Source: an uncultured Pelagibacteraceae bacterium (GTDB taxonomy: Bacteria > Pseudomonadota > Alphaproteobacteria > Pelagibacterales > Pelagibacteraceae). From it: a DNA stretch of 64,000 nucleotides. Location: positions 159,604 through 223,603 of the forward strand of contig CABYNS010000001.1 in NCBI GenBank assembly GCA_902520335.1, given 5' to 3'. This document shows, one piece after another, positions 1-13,083 of the stretch. The notes below the pieces were generated by a model. The model saw only the letters and a list, made by a program, of their open reading frames with translations, was not told the DNA's origin and did not search any database. Within the stretch, counting starts at the first letter, position 1; the number at the start of each line of letters is the position of its first letter. Made by a program: the position numbers and the translations under genes.

Positions 1-1478
1 AAGGTGTTTTAGGACTTGGAGGGATTATTGGTGGCACAAGATCTGGTACAGAATTTAATACAAAAAATATATTACTAGAGTCAGCATATTTTGAACCTGG
101 ATCGATAAGAAATACTGCAAAAAAATTGAATCTTGATACAGATGCAAAGTTTAGATTTGAAAGAGGTATAGATCCGCTATCAATCGAGGAGGGTTTAAAT
201 AAAGCTGCAAAATTAATAAAAGAGATTTGTGGTGGTGAAATTAGTAAAATTGATATTCAAAAAACAGAAACTTACAAAACAAAAAAAATTACATTTGACC
301 CAAATATTTTTGAAAAAATATCTGGCTTTAAAATTTCTTTTAAAGAAATGATTAAAATTTTAGAGGGTCTTGGTTTTGAGGTAAAAAAGGATAAGAAAAG
401 TTTCAAATTAGCTATTCCCGCATGGAGACCGGATATTTCACAGGAAGTAGATATCGTTGAAGAGTTGCTAAGAATAAGTGGTTATGAAAAGATAAAATAT
501 ATAGAGCCAATTAAACAAAGAAAAAAGTCTACTTTAAACAAATTTCAGAAATTATTTCATTTTTTACAAAGATCAGTAGCATCCAAAGGTTATCTGGAGG
601 CAATCACTTGGTCGTTTACTGATAAACGTTATAATGATTATTTCAGAGATACAAAAAAAGAGATAAAGATTATTAATCCTATTAGTTCAGAATTAGGAGT
701 TTTAAGAAATTCAATTTTTTCAAATTTAATAATGCATATTAATAAAAACCTCGATAGAGGTTTTAAAGACTTATCAGTTTTTGAAATAGGCCCTAGTTTT
801 TATGGTTCTAATCCTGGCGAACAAAATACTGTAGTATGTGGTTTGACAGTGGGTAAAAAATCTAGATTGTCTTGGATTGAAAAAGATAGAAACGTAGATG
901 TATTTGATGTGAAAAGAGATGTTGTTCAAACTTTAGTTGAGGCTGGTTATGACTCTCAAAATTTTTTTATTGATAACGAAACACCCAGTTATTATCACCC
1001 CGGAAAATCAGGAAGATTGTTTTTAGATAATGTAAAAAATCAAATAGCTGCATATTTTGGAGAAATCCACCCAAATATTTTAAAACAGATTGATATGAAA
1101 ACAGAGTCTGTAGTTGGTTTTGAGATTTTTATGGAAAATTTAAAATTACCTGAAAAAACCCTTAAAGATCTAAAAGAAAAATTTTCATTTTCAGATTATC
1201 AAAAATCCGAGAGGGATTTTGCATTTATTGTAAACAAAGATGTGAGGGCCCAAGATTTGATAGAAACTATTTCAAGTGTAGACGAAAGTTTAATAAAAGA
1301 TATTAGAGTTTTTGATGTTTATGAGGGTGAGAATATTCCTGAAAATCAGAAATCGATAGCAATTAGTGTAACGATACAATCATCGGAAAGAACCTTAAAT
1401 GAGAATGATTTAGAAAAAATTAATGATTTGATAATCAAGTCAGTTGAAAATAAAACTGGTGCAAAAATTCGATCTTAA
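1..1478 (+). CDS. pheT: Phenylalanyl-tRNA synthetase beta subunit, 5'-truncated by the window
   Basis: The beta chain of the alpha2-beta2 enzyme that charges tRNA-Phe. The reading frame is open from base 3. The ORF-track start at 126 is an internal TTG, because upstream in-frame codons encode the conserved B3/B4-domain stretch ([11 protein letters not shown] and [11 protein letters not shown]) that continues into [12 protein letters not shown]. The remainder covers the B5, core and C-terminal ferredoxin-like anticodon-binding (FDX-ACB) domains (SERDFAF near the end). The N-terminal tRNA-binding and B1 regions, and presumably pheS, lie outside the window. It ends 7 bases before lepA on the same strand, so the two are probably co-transcribed. 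The identification is secure; only the true start is missing. Confidence 0.96.
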   Translation, partial: GVLGLGGIIGGTRSGTEFNTKNILLESAYFEPGSIRNTAKKLNLDTDAKFRFERGIDPLSIEEGLNKAAKLIKEICGGEISKIDIQKTETYKTKKITFDPNIFEKISGFKISFKEMIKILEGLGFEVKKDKKSFKLAIPAWRPDISQEVDIVEELLRISGYEKIKYIEPIKQRKKSTLNKFQKLFHFLQRSVASKGYLEAITWSFTDKRYNDYFRDTKKEIKIINPISSELGVLRNSIFSNLIMHINKNLDRGFKDLSVFEIGPSFYGSNPGEQNTVVCGLTVGKKSRLSWIEKDRNVDVFDVKRDVVQTLVEAGYDSQNFFIDNETPSYYHPGKSGRLFLDNVKNQIAAYFGEIHPNILKQIDMKTESVVGFEIFMENLKLPEKTLKDLKEKFSFSDYQKSERDFAFIVNKDVRAQDLIETISSVDESLIKDIRVFDVYEGENIPENQKSIAISVTIQSSERTLNENDLEKINDLIIKSVENKTGAKIRS

Positions 1479-1485
1479 TATTTAA

Positions 1486-3291
1486 ATGAACACTATCGAC
1501 AATATAAGAAATTTTTCAATTATTGCGCACATTGATCATGGTAAATCAACAATTGCAGATAGGATAATTCATAAATGTGGTGGTTTAACAGAAAGGGAAA
1601 TGAAAGCTCAGGTTTTAGACTCTATGGATATTGAGAGAGAGAGGGGAATAACAATTAAAGCCCAAACAGTTAAGCTAAATTATAAAGCCAAAAATGGAAA
1701 AGAATACATATTAAATATAATAGATACCCCAGGACATGTTGATTTTAGTTATGAGGTCAGCAGATCTCTTTATGCATGTGAGGGTTCCATACTTATTGTT
1801 GATAGCACCCAAGGTGTTGAAGCCCAAACATTAGCTAACGTTTATCAAGCCCTCGACACTAACCATGAAATAATTCCTGTTTTAAATAAGATTGATTTAC
1901 CAGCATCAGATTTAGAGAGAACCAGTAAACAAATTGAGGATGTAATTGGTATCGATACTGAAAATGCTATTTCATGTTCAGGAAAAACTGGGGAGGGGAT
2001 CGATGAGATATTAGAACAAATAATAAATAGATTACCTGGACCAAAAGGTGATTTAGAACAGGATTTAAAATGTTTATTAGTAGATAGTTGGTATGACACA
2101 TATCTTGGGGTAGTTATATTAGTAAGAGTTATAAATGGAAAGATTGCTAAAAATATGAAAATAAAAATGCTTTCAACTAATCAAGATTATGTAGTTGAAA
2201 AAGTTGGTGTATTCACACCCAAACCAAAAGATATCAATGAATTAAATGCTGGTGAGATTGGTTTTATTACAACCGGAATAAAGGTTTTATCTGATACAAA
2301 AGTTGGAGACACTATTTGTGACGCTTCTAAGCCATCAGTAGATCCATTACCCGGTTTTAAACCAAGCAAACCTGTTGTTTTCTGCGGGCTATTTCCAGTC
2401 GATAGTTCAGAATATCAAAAATTAAAAGATGGACTAGCAAAACTTCAATTAAATGATGCAAGTTTTTCATTTGAAGCAGAGTCATCATCTGCTCTTGGCT
2501 TAGGTTTTAGATGTGGTTTTTTGGGATTACTTCATCTTGAAATTATTACAGAAAGATTAGAAAGAGAGTTTGATGTAAATTTACTAACAACAACTCCGGG
2601 TGTTGTTTACAAAGTAAATTTGAATAAAGGCAATACAATTGATTTACAAAACCCGTCAAGTTTACCTGACCCCACATTAATTAAATCAATCGAAGAGCCT
2701 TGGATAAAAGCTACAATTATAACACCAGATCAATATTTAGGTTCAATTATAAAATTATGCCAAGATAAAAGAGGCATTCAAACTAATTTAACCTATTCAG
2801 GCAACAGAGCAGTTTTAAGCTATGAGCTACCTTTAAACGAAGTAGTTTTCGACTTTAATGATAGGATAAAATCAATGACTAGCGGATATGCAAGCTTTGA
2901 TTACGAAATCATTGATCATAGAGAGGGTGACTTGGTAAAACTAGGAATTCTAGTTAATACTGAACCAGTTGATGCATTAGCAATGATGATTCATAGGGAC
3001 TTTGCGCAAAGAACAGGAAGAGAGGTTTGTGAAAAATTAAAAGACTTAATCCCAAGACATAATTTTATGATACCAGTTCAAGCCGCAATTGGAGGAAAGA
3101 TTATCGCAAGAGAAACAATTAAAGGTTTCAAGAAAGATGTTTTGACAAAAATTCATGGAGGTGGAGCCACAGATAGAAAAAGAAAACTTCTTGAAAAACA
3201 AAAAAAAGGTAAGGCAAGATCCAAGCAGTTTGGGAGAGTCGAAATACCACAAGAAGCATTTATTGGAGTGTTAAAAATTTCTAAAGATTAA
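1486..3291 (+). CDS. lepA: Elongation factor 4 (LepA), ribosomal back-translocase GTPase
   Basis: A 601-residue translational GTPase of the usual LepA length. G1 is AHIDHGKS (residues ~14-21), followed by the RGITIKAQ switch region, DTPGH (G3) and NKID (G4). The EF-G-like domains II, III and V and the LepA-specific C-terminal domain with a basic tail ([18 protein letters not shown]) follow. The family binds the ribosome under stress and remodels stalled elongation complexes at the inner membrane or in the cytosol. The gene starts 7 bases after pheT. Its stop overlaps the 3' end of the opposing glycosyltransferase gene by 11 bp, leaving no room for a separate terminator. Confidence 0.97.
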   Translation: MNTIDNIRNFSIIAHIDHGKSTIADRIIHKCGGLTEREMKAQVLDSMDIERERGITIKAQTVKLNYKAKNGKEYILNIIDTPGHVDFSYEVSRSLYACEGSILIVDSTQGVEAQTLANVYQALDTNHEIIPVLNKIDLPASDLERTSKQIEDVIGIDTENAISCSGKTGEGIDEILEQIINRLPGPKGDLEQDLKCLLVDSWYDTYLGVVILVRVINGKIAKNMKIKMLSTNQDYVVEKVGVFTPKPKDINELNAGEIGFITTGIKVLSDTKVGDTICDASKPSVDPLPGFKPSKPVVFCGLFPVDSSEYQKLKDGLAKLQLNDASFSFEAESSSALGLGFRCGFLGLLHLEIITERLEREFDVNLLTTTPGVVYKVNLNKGNTIDLQNPSSLPDPTLIKSIEEPWIKATIITPDQYLGSIIKLCQDKRGIQTNLTYSGNRAVLSYELPLNEVVFDFNDRIKSMTSGYASFDYEIIDHREGDLVKLGILVNTEPVDALAMMIHRDFAQRTGREVCEKLKDLIPRHNFMIPVQAAIGGKIIARETIKGFKKDVLTKIHGGGATDRKRKLLEKQKKGKARSKQFGRVEIPQEAFIGVLKISKD

Positions 3292-4378
3292 TTTTATCAT
3301 TGATAATTTTTAAATATCTTTTATTCAAATGAATTTTAAAAGGAAAATTTTTATCACTATTGTCAGGTTTTGTTTTTATCCTAAAGTATCTGAGTTTTAA
3401 AATTTTGCTAATTCTCTCGCATTTTTTATTTGGATGATCAGCAGGTATAATTTCAATAACTTTTGTACCTGGCTTACAAAATATTATATTTGTAAGTGCT
3501 GCTCCATGAGCACCTAATATGATTGAGGAATTTCTAAAAAGATATATCTGCTTTTCCTGAGAAAGTCTTTCTGGCTTGTAGATTCCGAATCTATTTTTTT
3601 TAAGCCAGTCATTTAAAGAGCCTTGATTGAAGATTTTACAGTGATTAAATCTAGAGGTTGATCTATCTAAAAAAACTTTTTTAAAAGAATTAAATTTTTT
3701 AGATTTATTCAAAAAAATTTTTCTATTGATAAGTATTACCCACTTTGGGATTTTTTTCACTTCATTTTGAATATAACCTTTTTTATACCAGGGATGATCA
3801 ATACATATTATTTTATCTGCAGAAATGTGTTTATATTTTGAGCTATCAATTAATTTTTTTTTTGAAATACCTAAAATCTCAAATATTTTAATTTGCCATT
3901 TTTGTGGTCTAGAAACATAATAAAAACTTATTTTTTCTTTTATCTTTTTCTGTGAAATATATATTTTTGGGATTATATCAAATATGAAATGAAAATAATT
4001 ATTCCCACTACCTCCCTGAGATAAATTCAGAACAGTGCCAGGAAATTTTTTTATAAACGACGTTGTTCCTTTTTTTAATACCGAGTTATATTTGATGTTT
4101 TTTAATCTTCCATTTATTTGTTGAAAAGATAGTTTTGGTAATAAAAAATTATTTTTAATAACAGCGACATTCTCGTTATTATCTGTAAATATTCTTGCTT
4201 TTTTAACAATGTAAAATTTGTACTTTTTATTTTCGAAATTTCTGATTTTAGGATCGTTGATTTGTGATATTTCAACGACAGAAGAAAAATTTTTTTTTAT
4301 TATTATTTTACCATGAATATGTTCAAAAACTTTTGATCTTAAATTTTTATAATATGATTTTATTTTTTTCTTAATCAT
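3281..4378 (-). CDS. Glycosyltransferase family 61-like protein
   Basis: A 365-residue protein with hallmarks of the GT61 (DUF563) fold. These are a central [12 protein letters not shown] motif and a C-terminal [12 protein letters not shown] followed by KVIEIIP. No transmembrane segment is obvious and the N-terminus is Lys-rich. Family members transfer pentoses or other sugars to surface glycans in bacteria; substrate and acceptor cannot be read from the sequence. It is transcribed against lepA (11 bp tail overlap), and its start lies two bases from the start of the divergent oxidoreductase. With the next two genes it forms a small surface-glycan block inserted among housekeeping genes. The family call is good, the function is open. 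Confidence 0.82.
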   Translation of the reverse strand: MIKKKIKSYYKNLRSKVFEHIHGKIIIKKNFSSVVEISQINDPKIRNFENKKYKFYIVKKARIFTDNNENVAVIKNNFLLPKLSFQQINGRLKNIKYNSVLKKGTTSFIKKFPGTVLNLSQGGSGNNYFHFIFDIIPKIYISQKKIKEKISFYYVSRPQKWQIKIFEILGISKKKLIDSSKYKHISADKIICIDHPWYKKGYIQNEVKKIPKWVILINRKIFLNKSKKFNSFKKVFLDRSTSRFNHCKIFNQGSLNDWLKKNRFGIYKPERLSQEKQIYLFRNSSIILGAHGAALTNIIFCKPGTKVIEIIPADHPNKKCERISKILKLRYFRIKTKPDNSDKNFPFKIHLNKRYLKIINDKINL

Positions 4379-4380
4379 TT

Positions 4381-5430
4381 ATGATAAAGAATAATTATAT
4401 TATGGGTGAAGTAATAAAATGGGGAATAATTGGACTTGGAAATGTAGCTCATGAGTTTGCAAAATCATTTTATAATACAAAAAATGCTAAGTTAATAGCA
4501 ATTGCAAGTAAATCAGAAAATAAATTATCAAAATTTAAGGCTAATTTTAATATTGATACAAACAATTGTCATAATGATTATGAAAAATTACTAAATAATA
4601 ACAAAGTAGATATAGTTTATATAGCTTTACCAAATAGTTTACATTATGAATGGGTAAAAAAATCATTAGATTTTAAAAAGCACATTCTTGTTGAAAAGCC
4701 AGCATTTATAAATTCACAAGAAACCCAAAGTATTTTTAATCACCCTAACTTTGATGACTTTTTTATAGGAGAGGGTTTTATGTTTCGATATCATCCTCAA
4801 ATAATGAAGATAATTGAGCTATTAAAGAATGACAGTATTGGTCAAATTATTTCAATGCAGTCCTCGTTTGGAAAAAATTTGTTATCAAAAAAACGTTTTT
4901 TTGGACTCTTTAATTCAAGTAAATTTGATAAAAAAAAAAGATTTTTTTCTAAATCATTAGGTGGTGGAGCCATATTAGATCATGGTTCATATACTGTTTC
5001 TATGAGCTTGTTAATTGCATCTTTATTAGATGGTGTGGATATTGAAAATTTCGACTTATCTGAAGGAAAAAAAAAGAAAGTAGAAAATATTGATGTAGAA
5101 AGTTCTGTAAAATTAATTTTTGACAAAAAATTTCAAGCGGAAATTACTGCATCTTTTTCGAGAGATATTGGATATTCCACGACAATAAATGGCAAGAATG
5201 GAAAAATATTAATTACCAATACTTGGAATTCAGATGAGGGTGAAATAATTTTAATTAATGATAAGAAAAAAAATTTTAAAATAAAAAATGAGAAAAATAT
5301 TTATTCCAGGGAAATTGATGAAATTAGTAATGATATCTTAAATAATAAAAATGAGGCAAGTTTTCCAGGCACTAATAAAAAAGATATATTAATAGGTAGC
5401 AAAATTTTGGATAGATGGATAAATGAGTAA
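4381..5430 (+). CDS. Gfo/Idh/MocA-family NAD(P)-dependent oxidoreductase
   Basis: A 349-residue protein (342 if the second Met at 4402 is used) with an N-terminal Rossmann motif IGLGNVAHEFA and the family signature EKPA containing the catalytic Lys. The C-terminal alpha/beta substrate domain includes GGGAILDHGSY. Family enzymes oxidise or reduce sugar rings, for example UDP-sugars, inositols and dehydro-sugars. Placed between two glycosyltransferases, it probably makes or modifies a sugar donor (inference). ATG4402 puts the GIIGLGN motif at the usual distance from the N-terminus and would leave a more ordinary divergent spacing, so it is a credible alternative start. It overlaps the next gene by 8 bp (ATGAGTAA), implying coupled translation. 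Confidence 0.88.
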   Translation: MIKNNYIMGEVIKWGIIGLGNVAHEFAKSFYNTKNAKLIAIASKSENKLSKFKANFNIDTNNCHNDYEKLLNNNKVDIVYIALPNSLHYEWVKKSLDFKKHILVEKPAFINSQETQSIFNHPNFDDFFIGEGFMFRYHPQIMKIIELLKNDSIGQIISMQSSFGKNLLSKKRFFGLFNSSKFDKKKRFFSKSLGGGAILDHGSYTVSMSLLIASLLDGVDIENFDLSEGKKKKVENIDVESSVKLIFDKKFQAEITASFSRDIGYSTTINGKNGKILITNTWNSDEGEIILINDKKKNFKIKNEKNIYSREIDEISNDILNNKNEASFPGTNKKDILIGSKILDRWINE

Positions 5431-6229
5431 AAATAAATTTATTGATTGTGTTACTTTCTTTGATAACAATTTTATGTTTAATCTTAGGTATAATGTTCTT
5501 AAAAAATATATTGATTATTTTGTTATTTGTGAGTCCAAATATGATCATAAAAACAATATAAAAAAATTAAATTTTGATTTTAGAGATTACGACTCAAAAA
5601 AAATTAAGTATATTATTTTAGATAAACCATTTCCCAATAATATTGATATATGGAAAAATCAAGCCATTCAAAGAGAATTCATTTTAGAACACATAACTTT
5701 TGCTCAACCAGATGACTATGTTTTTTTCTCAGATCCTGATGAAATTCCAAATCCACAAATATTTAAAAACTTCAATTTAGTAAAAAAATACGGAATTTTT
5801 TATCAAAAATGTTTTAATTATAAATTTAACCTCTACAATCCTTATGAAACACCTTGGGAGGGTACAAGAGTCTGTAAAAAAAAAAACTTAAACTCTATAG
5901 ATTATATGCGTCAAAAAATTAAATCAAAGAACCTCAAATATAATTTTTTAAGATTTGATAAAGAAAAAAGTATACAAATTTATGAAAATGCTGGTTGGCA
6001 TTTTAATAATATTATGGAGCCTAATGAAATATCTCTTAAACTTAAGACGTTTGCTCACATAGAATTTAGTGATAGCAAGTTCTCAGATATTGATATAATA
6101 AAATCAAAAATTGATAAAAAAGTTGATTTATTCAATAGAGGACATCAATATAAGAAAGTTGCCTTAGATCAAACTTTTCCAAAATATCTTTATGATAATT
6201 ATCAATTATATAAAAAATTTATTTTGTAA
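5423..6229 (+). CDS. Glycosyltransferase family 17-like protein
   Basis: A 268-residue protein resembling the GT17 family, whose eukaryotic members add bisecting GlcNAc and which also occurs in bacterial glycan clusters. Visible signatures are [17 protein letters not shown] at the N-terminus, VICESKYDH, and an [11 protein letters not shown] motif (residues ~105-115). The last resembles a metal/nucleotide-sugar DxD element. The C-terminal part has AGWHFNNI. No signal peptide or membrane helix is seen. It is translationally coupled to the oxidoreductase by an 8-bp overlap and ends 3 bp before tRNA-Ser. It probably acts on a cell-surface polysaccharide; donor and acceptor are unknown. Confidence 0.8.
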   Translation: MSKNKFIDCVTFFDNNFMFNLRYNVLKKYIDYFVICESKYDHKNNIKKLNFDFRDYDSKKIKYIILDKPFPNNIDIWKNQAIQREFILEHITFAQPDDYVFFSDPDEIPNPQIFKNFNLVKKYGIFYQKCFNYKFNLYNPYETPWEGTRVCKKKNLNSIDYMRQKIKSKNLKYNFLRFDKEKSIQIYENAGWHFNNIMEPNEISLKLKTFAHIEFSDSKFSDIDIIKSKIDKKVDLFNRGHQYKKVALDQTFPKYLYDNYQLYKKFIL

Positions 6230-6232
6230 TCT

Positions 6233-6322
6233 GGAGAGGTGGCCGAGTGGTTGAAGGCGCACGCTTGGAAAGCGTGTAAAGGGGAAACTCTTTCATGGGT
6301 TCGAATCCCATTCTCTCCGCCA
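6233..6322 (+). tRNA. tRNA-Ser (anticodon GGA)
   Basis: A 90-nt class II tRNA with encoded CCA. The acceptor stem is GGAGAGG/TCTCTCC and the anticodon arm is ACGCTTGGAAAGCGT, with GGA reading UCC/UCU codons. It has a long variable arm and a canonical T-arm ATGGG-TTCGAAT-CCCAT. The D-loop keeps GG at positions 18-19. It lies 3 bp after the glycosyltransferase operon and is followed by a perfect 11-bp hairpin. Its canonical T-loop is a useful contrast to the three other tRNAs in this window. Confidence 0.97.
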
Positions 6323-6324
6323 TC

Positions 6325-6353
6325 AAATAAGCTTTGGTATATAAAGCTTATTT
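6325..6353 (+). terminator. Perfect 11-bp hairpin after tRNA-Ser
   Basis: AAATAAGCTTT and AAAGCTTATTT form a perfect inverted repeat around a 7-nt loop, starting 3 nt after the tRNA CCA. The T residues within and just after the 3' arm are few (TTTAAGATTTT), so this is a weak intrinsic terminator or a tRNA 3'-processing/stability structure. It separates the glycan-tRNA unit from gyrB. Confidence 0.55.
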
Positions 6354-6383
6354 AAGATTTTAATTAGAAATTTGTAATTATAA

Positions 6384-6414
6384 TTGAGCAATTTTTACCA
6401 AAAAATGTTATAAT
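6384..6414 (+). promoter_or_regulatory. Candidate sigma-70 promoter for gyrB
   Basis: A perfect TATAAT (6409-6414) lies 23 bases before the gyrB ATG. TTGAGC (6384-6389) is 19 bases upstream of it, a little longer than the optimum. It lies after the hairpin that closes the tRNA-Ser unit, where a new promoter is expected. Confidence 0.45.
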
Positions 6415-6428
6415 TTTTTTTTCCTTAA

Positions 6429-8495
<2,067 letters not shown>

Positions 8496-8498
8496 ATT

Positions 8499-9779
8499 AT
8501 GAAGTTTTTTGAAACTTCAAAATTTCATACTTTAAAGAAATCCACTTATATTTCTCTAAGATGGATTGGTATAATAGGCCAGTTAATTTCAGTTTATATT
8601 GTTTATTTTTTTTTTAATTTCAAATTTAATTTTATTTTATCAAATTTAGTTATTTTTATTGGAATTTTAAGCAATTTTTATTTGATTTTTATTTATAATA
8701 AAACTCAACTTTCTGACAGATCAGCACTAATTTTTTTGATGATCGATATCTTTCAATTAGGGTCACTAATATATTTAACAGGGGGAGTCGTAAATCCCTT
8801 CATGATTTTTTTGTTAATTCCTAGTGTATTTGCATCCTCTAACTTAGGTATTAGAACTAATTTATTTCTTGTTATTACAACAATATTGATGATTGCTTTT
8901 CTGACATTTTATTCAAAAGATTTACCTGCGCCATTAAATGATCATTTTCATGTTGACCCTTATTATTTTTATTCAATTCCAATCGCCTTTATAATTGCTT
9001 TAATTTTTTTAAATTATTTTGCGATTGTATTTGGCTCAGAGTCTAGAAAAAGAAAAGAGGCATTAAGCAAAATGGAGGAAATAATGGCCCAAGAGCATGA
9101 GATGTTATCTTTAGGGGGACAGGCAGCAGCAGCAGCTCATTCTCTTGGAACTCCATTGTCCACGATTAAAATTATCTCACAGGAGTTAAAACAACAGTTA
9201 AAGGACCGTAAAGAACTGACTTCGGACATAGAATTATTATCAAGTCAGGTTGAAAGATGTAACCAAATTTTGAAAAGGTTGTCTTTAAATCCTATTGGAG
9301 AAGATGATTTTATAGATGAGGACTTAAATTTTGAAAAATATATAAACCAAATTGTTAACTCATTCAAAGAAACAAGTAATAAAAAATTTATCTTAAATTT
9401 TGATCAAGATGCTAGCCCAAGAAAAATTCCAAAATCAATAGAGATTATATATGGTTTGAGAAATTTTATTGGAAATGCAAATAAATTTGCTAAAGAAAAA
9501 ATATTTATAACTCTAAAAAGTAACAATGAATATACTGAAATTACTATCGAAGATGATGGCGAAGGATATCCTGGTGAAATATTGTCAAAAATAGGTGAAC
9601 CGTATTTAAGATCACTTAAGAATAAAGATAAAAACCAATCAGGTTTAGGTCTAGGAATATTTATAGGTAAAAACTTACTTGAAAAAAATTTTGCTTCTTT
9701 AAATTGTCAAAATTCTAAAACAAGAACTGGGGCTGAAGTGAATATAAGATGGAAAAACCAAGATTTAAAAAAAATTTAA
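8499..9779 (+). CDS. regB: RegB/PrrB-type redox sensor histidine kinase
   Basis: A 426-residue inner-membrane kinase with about six N-terminal hydrophobic helices (residues ~15-180). It carries the conserved GGVVNPF motif of RegB, implicated in quinone sensing, and the H-box [13 protein letters not shown] with His214. A Cys at position 254 (ERCNQIL) matches the redox-active Cys of RegB. The C-terminal ATPase domain has FIGNANKFA (N-box), DDGEGYPG and GLGLGIF. The family controls respiratory and energy genes through RegA; no response regulator is adjacent here. The residue after the phospho-His is Ser, where RegB proteins normally have Glu. Its 3' end overlaps cobT by 4 bp. Confidence 0.87.
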   Translation: MKFFETSKFHTLKKSTYISLRWIGIIGQLISVYIVYFFFNFKFNFILSNLVIFIGILSNFYLIFIYNKTQLSDRSALIFLMIDIFQLGSLIYLTGGVVNPFMIFLLIPSVFASSNLGIRTNLFLVITTILMIAFLTFYSKDLPAPLNDHFHVDPYYFYSIPIAFIIALIFLNYFAIVFGSESRKRKEALSKMEEIMAQEHEMLSLGGQAAAAAHSLGTPLSTIKIISQELKQQLKDRKELTSDIELLSSQVERCNQILKRLSLNPIGEDDFIDEDLNFEKYINQIVNSFKETSNKKFILNFDQDASPRKIPKSIEIIYGLRNFIGNANKFAKEKIFITLKSNNEYTEITIEDDGEGYPGEILSKIGEPYLRSLKNKDKNQSGLGLGIFIGKNLLEKNFASLNCQNSKTRTGAEVNIRWKNQDLKKI

Positions 9780-11575
9780 TGTAATTTTGCTTTTTTATCA
9801 AATAATGAGCTTAATTGGGAAATCATTACATCACCGAGTTCATTTACATCAGTGATCTTGATTGCTCTTTTATAATATCTAGAAACATCATGACCAATCC
9901 CTATAGCTAAAATTTCTATTTCAGATTTATCCTCTATAAACTTAACCATTTTTTTCAAATGTTTCTCTAAAAAATCTCCTGAATTTACTGATAAGGTCGA
10001 GTCATCAACTGGCGCACCATCTGAAATTACCATTAAAATTTTTCTTTCCTCTTTTCTTTTCTTTATTCTATTGAAAGCCCATGTTATAGCCTCCCCATCT
10101 ATATTTTCTTTTAGCAAACCTTCTTTTAACATTAGCCCAAGGTTATCTTTTGCCTGCCTCCAATGAGTATCAGCTCCTTTATAAATAATATGTCTTAAAT
10201 CATTCAATCTTCCAGGTGTCTTTGGTTTATTATTTTTATTCCATAACTCTCTACTTTGGCCACCTTTCCAATTTTTTGTTGTAAACCCTAATATCTCTAC
10301 TTTCACCGAACAACGTTCTAAAGTTCTAGATAGAATATCAGCGCAAATAGCTGCAATTGTAATTGGTCTACCTCTCATTGAACCCGAGTTATCAATTAGA
10401 AGTGTTACTACAGTGTCCTTGAAGTCTAAATCTTTTTCCTTCTTAAAAGATAATGAATTATATGGATCCATTATAATTCTTGGTAACTTTGAACTATCAA
10501 GTAATCCTTCTTCCAAATCAAACTCCCAAGCTCTATTTTGTTTTGCCAATAATTGTCTTTGAAGTTTATTAGCAAGTTTAGTTATAACATCTTGAAAACC
10601 AATTAATTGTTGATCTAAAGCTTTTCGAAGTTTATTTGCTTCATCTGCGTTTTCAAGATTTTCAGCTTTCGTAATTTCATCAAACTGTGTAGTAAAAATT
10701 TTATAATCTACGTTAGAGTCTTTTAAATTTTTTTTTTGAATAACTTGCTCAGAGTTTTGCTCCTCTGATTCTGTATCTACAAGTTGTTCATCTAATTTAT
10801 ATTCATCAATGTTACAATCTGAATCTAAACTTGCTTCTGTTTCATCTTGCTTGTCAGGATCTTTTTTGTCCTCATCCTCACTATCATCATTTTCACTTGA
10901 CTGATTTTCTTGATTATCCTCTGGGTTTTCATCTTTTTTTTCCTCATTTTCCTCTGATTGAAAAATGTCCATTTCTTGTAATATCTGGGAAAACTTAGAA
11001 CTATAAACATTTTGATCTTCTAAATTTTGTTTAAAAAATTCTATATGTTCAAAAATTGATTTATCAAAATCTTTTTCCCAGAAGTTTAACATTTTTGATG
11101 TTAATGCATTGAGTTTGATATTATGGAAGTTTTTCAGCATATATAATTCAAAAGCTTCAACTACAGATACATCATCTTTGGATTTAATTTGATCTTTTCT
11201 TTTGTAATTAATTAATTGAGTATAGTTATCTCTTAAATTTTTATCTATTCCTTTTAACATTTTTGACCCCAATTTTTCATATCTTATTTTCTCTGTAATT
11301 GTATAAAGTGATTTACATGATGAGCTGGATGGTAAATTTTTCTTAAATATTGACTCATTAGAAAATTTTTTTTTAAGAGCTTTCGAATCTGTTTCTGCTC
11401 TAGCCTTAATAAAATCGTTTTTTGAATTTAAATTTTCTAGTTCAATTAAATCTTGTTTTTCAGAATTTTTAATATTTTTTTTAAGATTGATATTCAAATC
11501 ATCTGAGATTACCCTTGCTGTAGAGGATAGCGCTTGTCTAAGCTTTTCTTTTAAACTCTCAGTTTTGTTATTCAT
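9776..11575 (-). CDS. cobT: CobT-like cobaltochelatase subunit (VWA domain)
   Basis: A 599-residue protein of the CobT family. It has a helical N-terminal half, a very acidic low-complexity linker (runs of E/D/N around residues 205-265) and a C-terminal von Willebrand A domain with the MIDAS motif DNSGSMRG. The family signatures TTKNWKGG and GADTHWRQA are present. With the AAA+ partner CobS it forms the chaperone-like motor that drives CobN in aerobic B12 synthesis. It follows cobS with a TAATG stop-start junction. CobN and the corrin pathway are not in this window, so the real client is uncertain. Confidence 0.9.
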   Translation of the reverse strand: MNNKTESLKEKLRQALSSTARVISDDLNINLKKNIKNSEKQDLIELENLNSKNDFIKARAETDSKALKKKFSNESIFKKNLPSSSSCKSLYTITEKIRYEKLGSKMLKGIDKNLRDNYTQLINYKRKDQIKSKDDVSVVEAFELYMLKNFHNIKLNALTSKMLNFWEKDFDKSIFEHIEFFKQNLEDQNVYSSKFSQILQEMDIFQSEENEEKKDENPEDNQENQSSENDDSEDEDKKDPDKQDETEASLDSDCNIDEYKLDEQLVDTESEEQNSEQVIQKKNLKDSNVDYKIFTTQFDEITKAENLENADEANKLRKALDQQLIGFQDVITKLANKLQRQLLAKQNRAWEFDLEEGLLDSSKLPRIIMDPYNSLSFKKEKDLDFKDTVVTLLIDNSGSMRGRPITIAAICADILSRTLERCSVKVEILGFTTKNWKGGQSRELWNKNNKPKTPGRLNDLRHIIYKGADTHWRQAKDNLGLMLKEGLLKENIDGEAITWAFNRIKKRKEERKILMVISDGAPVDDSTLSVNSGDFLEKHLKKMVKFIEDKSEIEILAIGIGHDVSRYYKRAIKITDVNELGDVMISQLSSLFDKKAKLH

Positions 11576-12549
11576 TAAATTTGAATATTTAATAAGGACT
11601 CTGGTAATTCCTCACCAAAACATCTTTGATAATACTCTGCAATTATATTTTTTTCAATTTCATCACATTTATTTAAAAACGTCACTCTAAAAGCATAACC
11701 TGTATCTTTAAAAATTTCTGCATTTTCAGCCCAGTGCAAAACGGTTCGTGGACTCATTACTGTAGATATATCTCCAGCTATAAATCCCTTTCTGGTTAAT
11801 GACGCAACTTTAATCATATTTGAAACCTTTTCTTTGCCTTTCGTATTATCTAAGCCTTTATTTTTTGCCAAGATTATCTCCATTTCTTTATCAAGACTAA
11901 GATAATTTAAAGTTGTAACAATATTCCATCTATCCATTTGTCCTTGATTTATTTGTTGCGTTCCATGGTAAAGTCCTGTTGTGTCTCCTAAACCAACAGT
12001 GTTAGAGGTTGCAAATAATCTAAAAAATTTATTTTGTTTAATTACTTTATTTTTATCTAAAAGAGTAAAATTACCTTCTGCTTCAAGCACTCTCTGGATA
12101 ACAAACATCACATCAGGTCTTCCTGCATCATACTCATCAAATACTAAAGCCACAGGGTTTTGTATGGACCAAGGCAAAATCCCTTCATTAAATTGTGTAA
12201 CTTGCTTACCATCTTTTAAAACAATCGCATCCTTACCTATCAAATCTATACGACTTATATGACTGTCTAAATTTACTCTGATGCATGGCCAATTTAACCT
12301 TGCAGCGATTTGTTCTATGTGAGTAGATTTTCCTGTTCCATGATAACCTTGAACCAGAACCCTTTTGTTAAAAGCAAAACCTGAGATAATTGCCAAAGTA
12401 GTATCACGATCAAATTTGTAATTTTTATCAATTTCTGGCACATATTCGCTTTTTTTAGAAAATGCATCCACCTCCATATTAGAGTCTATTCCAAAAGTCT
12501 GTTTTATTGAGAGTTTTATGTCAGGTTGGTTACTTATATCTGGTGTCAA
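11575..12549 (-). CDS. cobS: CobS-like AAA+ ATPase (MoxR type)
   Basis: A 324-residue AAA+ ATPase. Walker A is GYHGTGKST, Walker B is VFDEYDAG, sensor 1 is FATSNT and an arginine-rich element SPRTVLHW follows. The length and the N-terminal IKQTFGIDS segment fit CobS. CobS and CobT assemble into ring complexes that couple ATP hydrolysis to metal insertion. The ATG overlaps the stop of the upstream J-domain gene by 4 bp, and its own stop shares a base with cobT ATG, so the three are translated as one operon. The same order (J-domain protein, cobS, cobT, with divergent bolA) recurs in alphaproteobacteria. Confidence 0.92.
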   Translation of the reverse strand: MTPDISNQPDIKLSIKQTFGIDSNMEVDAFSKKSEYVPEIDKNYKFDRDTTLAIISGFAFNKRVLVQGYHGTGKSTHIEQIAARLNWPCIRVNLDSHISRIDLIGKDAIVLKDGKQVTQFNEGILPWSIQNPVALVFDEYDAGRPDVMFVIQRVLEAEGNFTLLDKNKVIKQNKFFRLFATSNTVGLGDTTGLYHGTQQINQGQMDRWNIVTTLNYLSLDKEMEIILAKNKGLDNTKGKEKVSNMIKVASLTRKGFIAGDISTVMSPRTVLHWAENAEIFKDTGYAFRVTFLNKCDEIEKNIIAEYYQRCFGEELPESLLNIQI

Positions 12550-13067
12550 TTTTTTTCTCTATAAGTATTTTTTAATTGGGTGTAAGCCAAAGTTATTGAT
12601 TTAAGTTTTTCTTCAAATTTTTTGTTACCAGAATTCATATCAGGGTGAAATTTTTTAACAAGTATTTTAAATTTATCATAAATTTTTTCCCATTTAGACC
12701 CTACTGAAATACCTAATATTTCAAATGCTTTGATATCTTTGTGATTATATCTAAATTGTCCCATGTGATTAAAATCACTTTTTAACTTTTCTTTATCAAG
12801 GTCATCTCTCAAAGTATTGTTCCACAAGACTTTAAAGAAGTTATCTGAAGAACTAAAACTTTGCGTAGGTTTATGCCAAACCATATCTGATTTTAAAAAG
12901 TCAATTACTTGATCATCATTCATGCCTGAAAAATAATTCCAATTCTTATTGAATTCTTTGACATGATTTAAACATAACAATCTAAATTTTTTACTATTAT
13001 CTTTTTCAACTGGTGCTTTATATTCACCAATTTCATTGCAATTATCCCAGTCACAGATATTTTTCAT
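12546..13067 (-). CDS. J-domain (DnaJ-like) co-chaperone of the cobS-cobT operon
   Basis: A 173-residue protein with a C-terminal J domain (residues ~114-170) that includes the obligatory HPD tripeptide at 141-143 (KKFHPDMN). The N-terminal part has a Cys/His set (C5, C10, C32, H35) that could hold a metal, then the WNYFSGM motif seen in alphaproteobacterial members of this group. J domains stimulate Hsp70 (DnaK). It is the first gene of the cobS-cobT operon (4-bp ATGA overlap with cobS) and diverges from bolA with 16 bp between starts. The client protein is unknown. Confidence 0.85.
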   Translation of the reverse strand: MKNICDWDNCNEIGEYKAPVEKDNSKKFRLLCLNHVKEFNKNWNYFSGMNDDQVIDFLKSDMVWHKPTQSFSSSDNFFKVLWNNTLRDDLDKEKLKSDFNHMGQFRYNHKDIKAFEILGISVGSKWEKIYDKFKILVKKFHPDMNSGNKKFEEKLKSITLAYTQLKNTYREKN

Positions 13068-13083
13068 GATATACTTATATCAA

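Noticed and set aside
126-128. TTG start of pheT in the ORF track
   Set aside because: The upstream in-frame codons to base 3 encode conserved PheT sequence, so the gene is truncated by the window, not started here.
10825-11010. 61-aa minus-strand ORF in cobT
   Set aside because: Alternative frame of the acidic low-complexity linker of cobT; a composition artefact.
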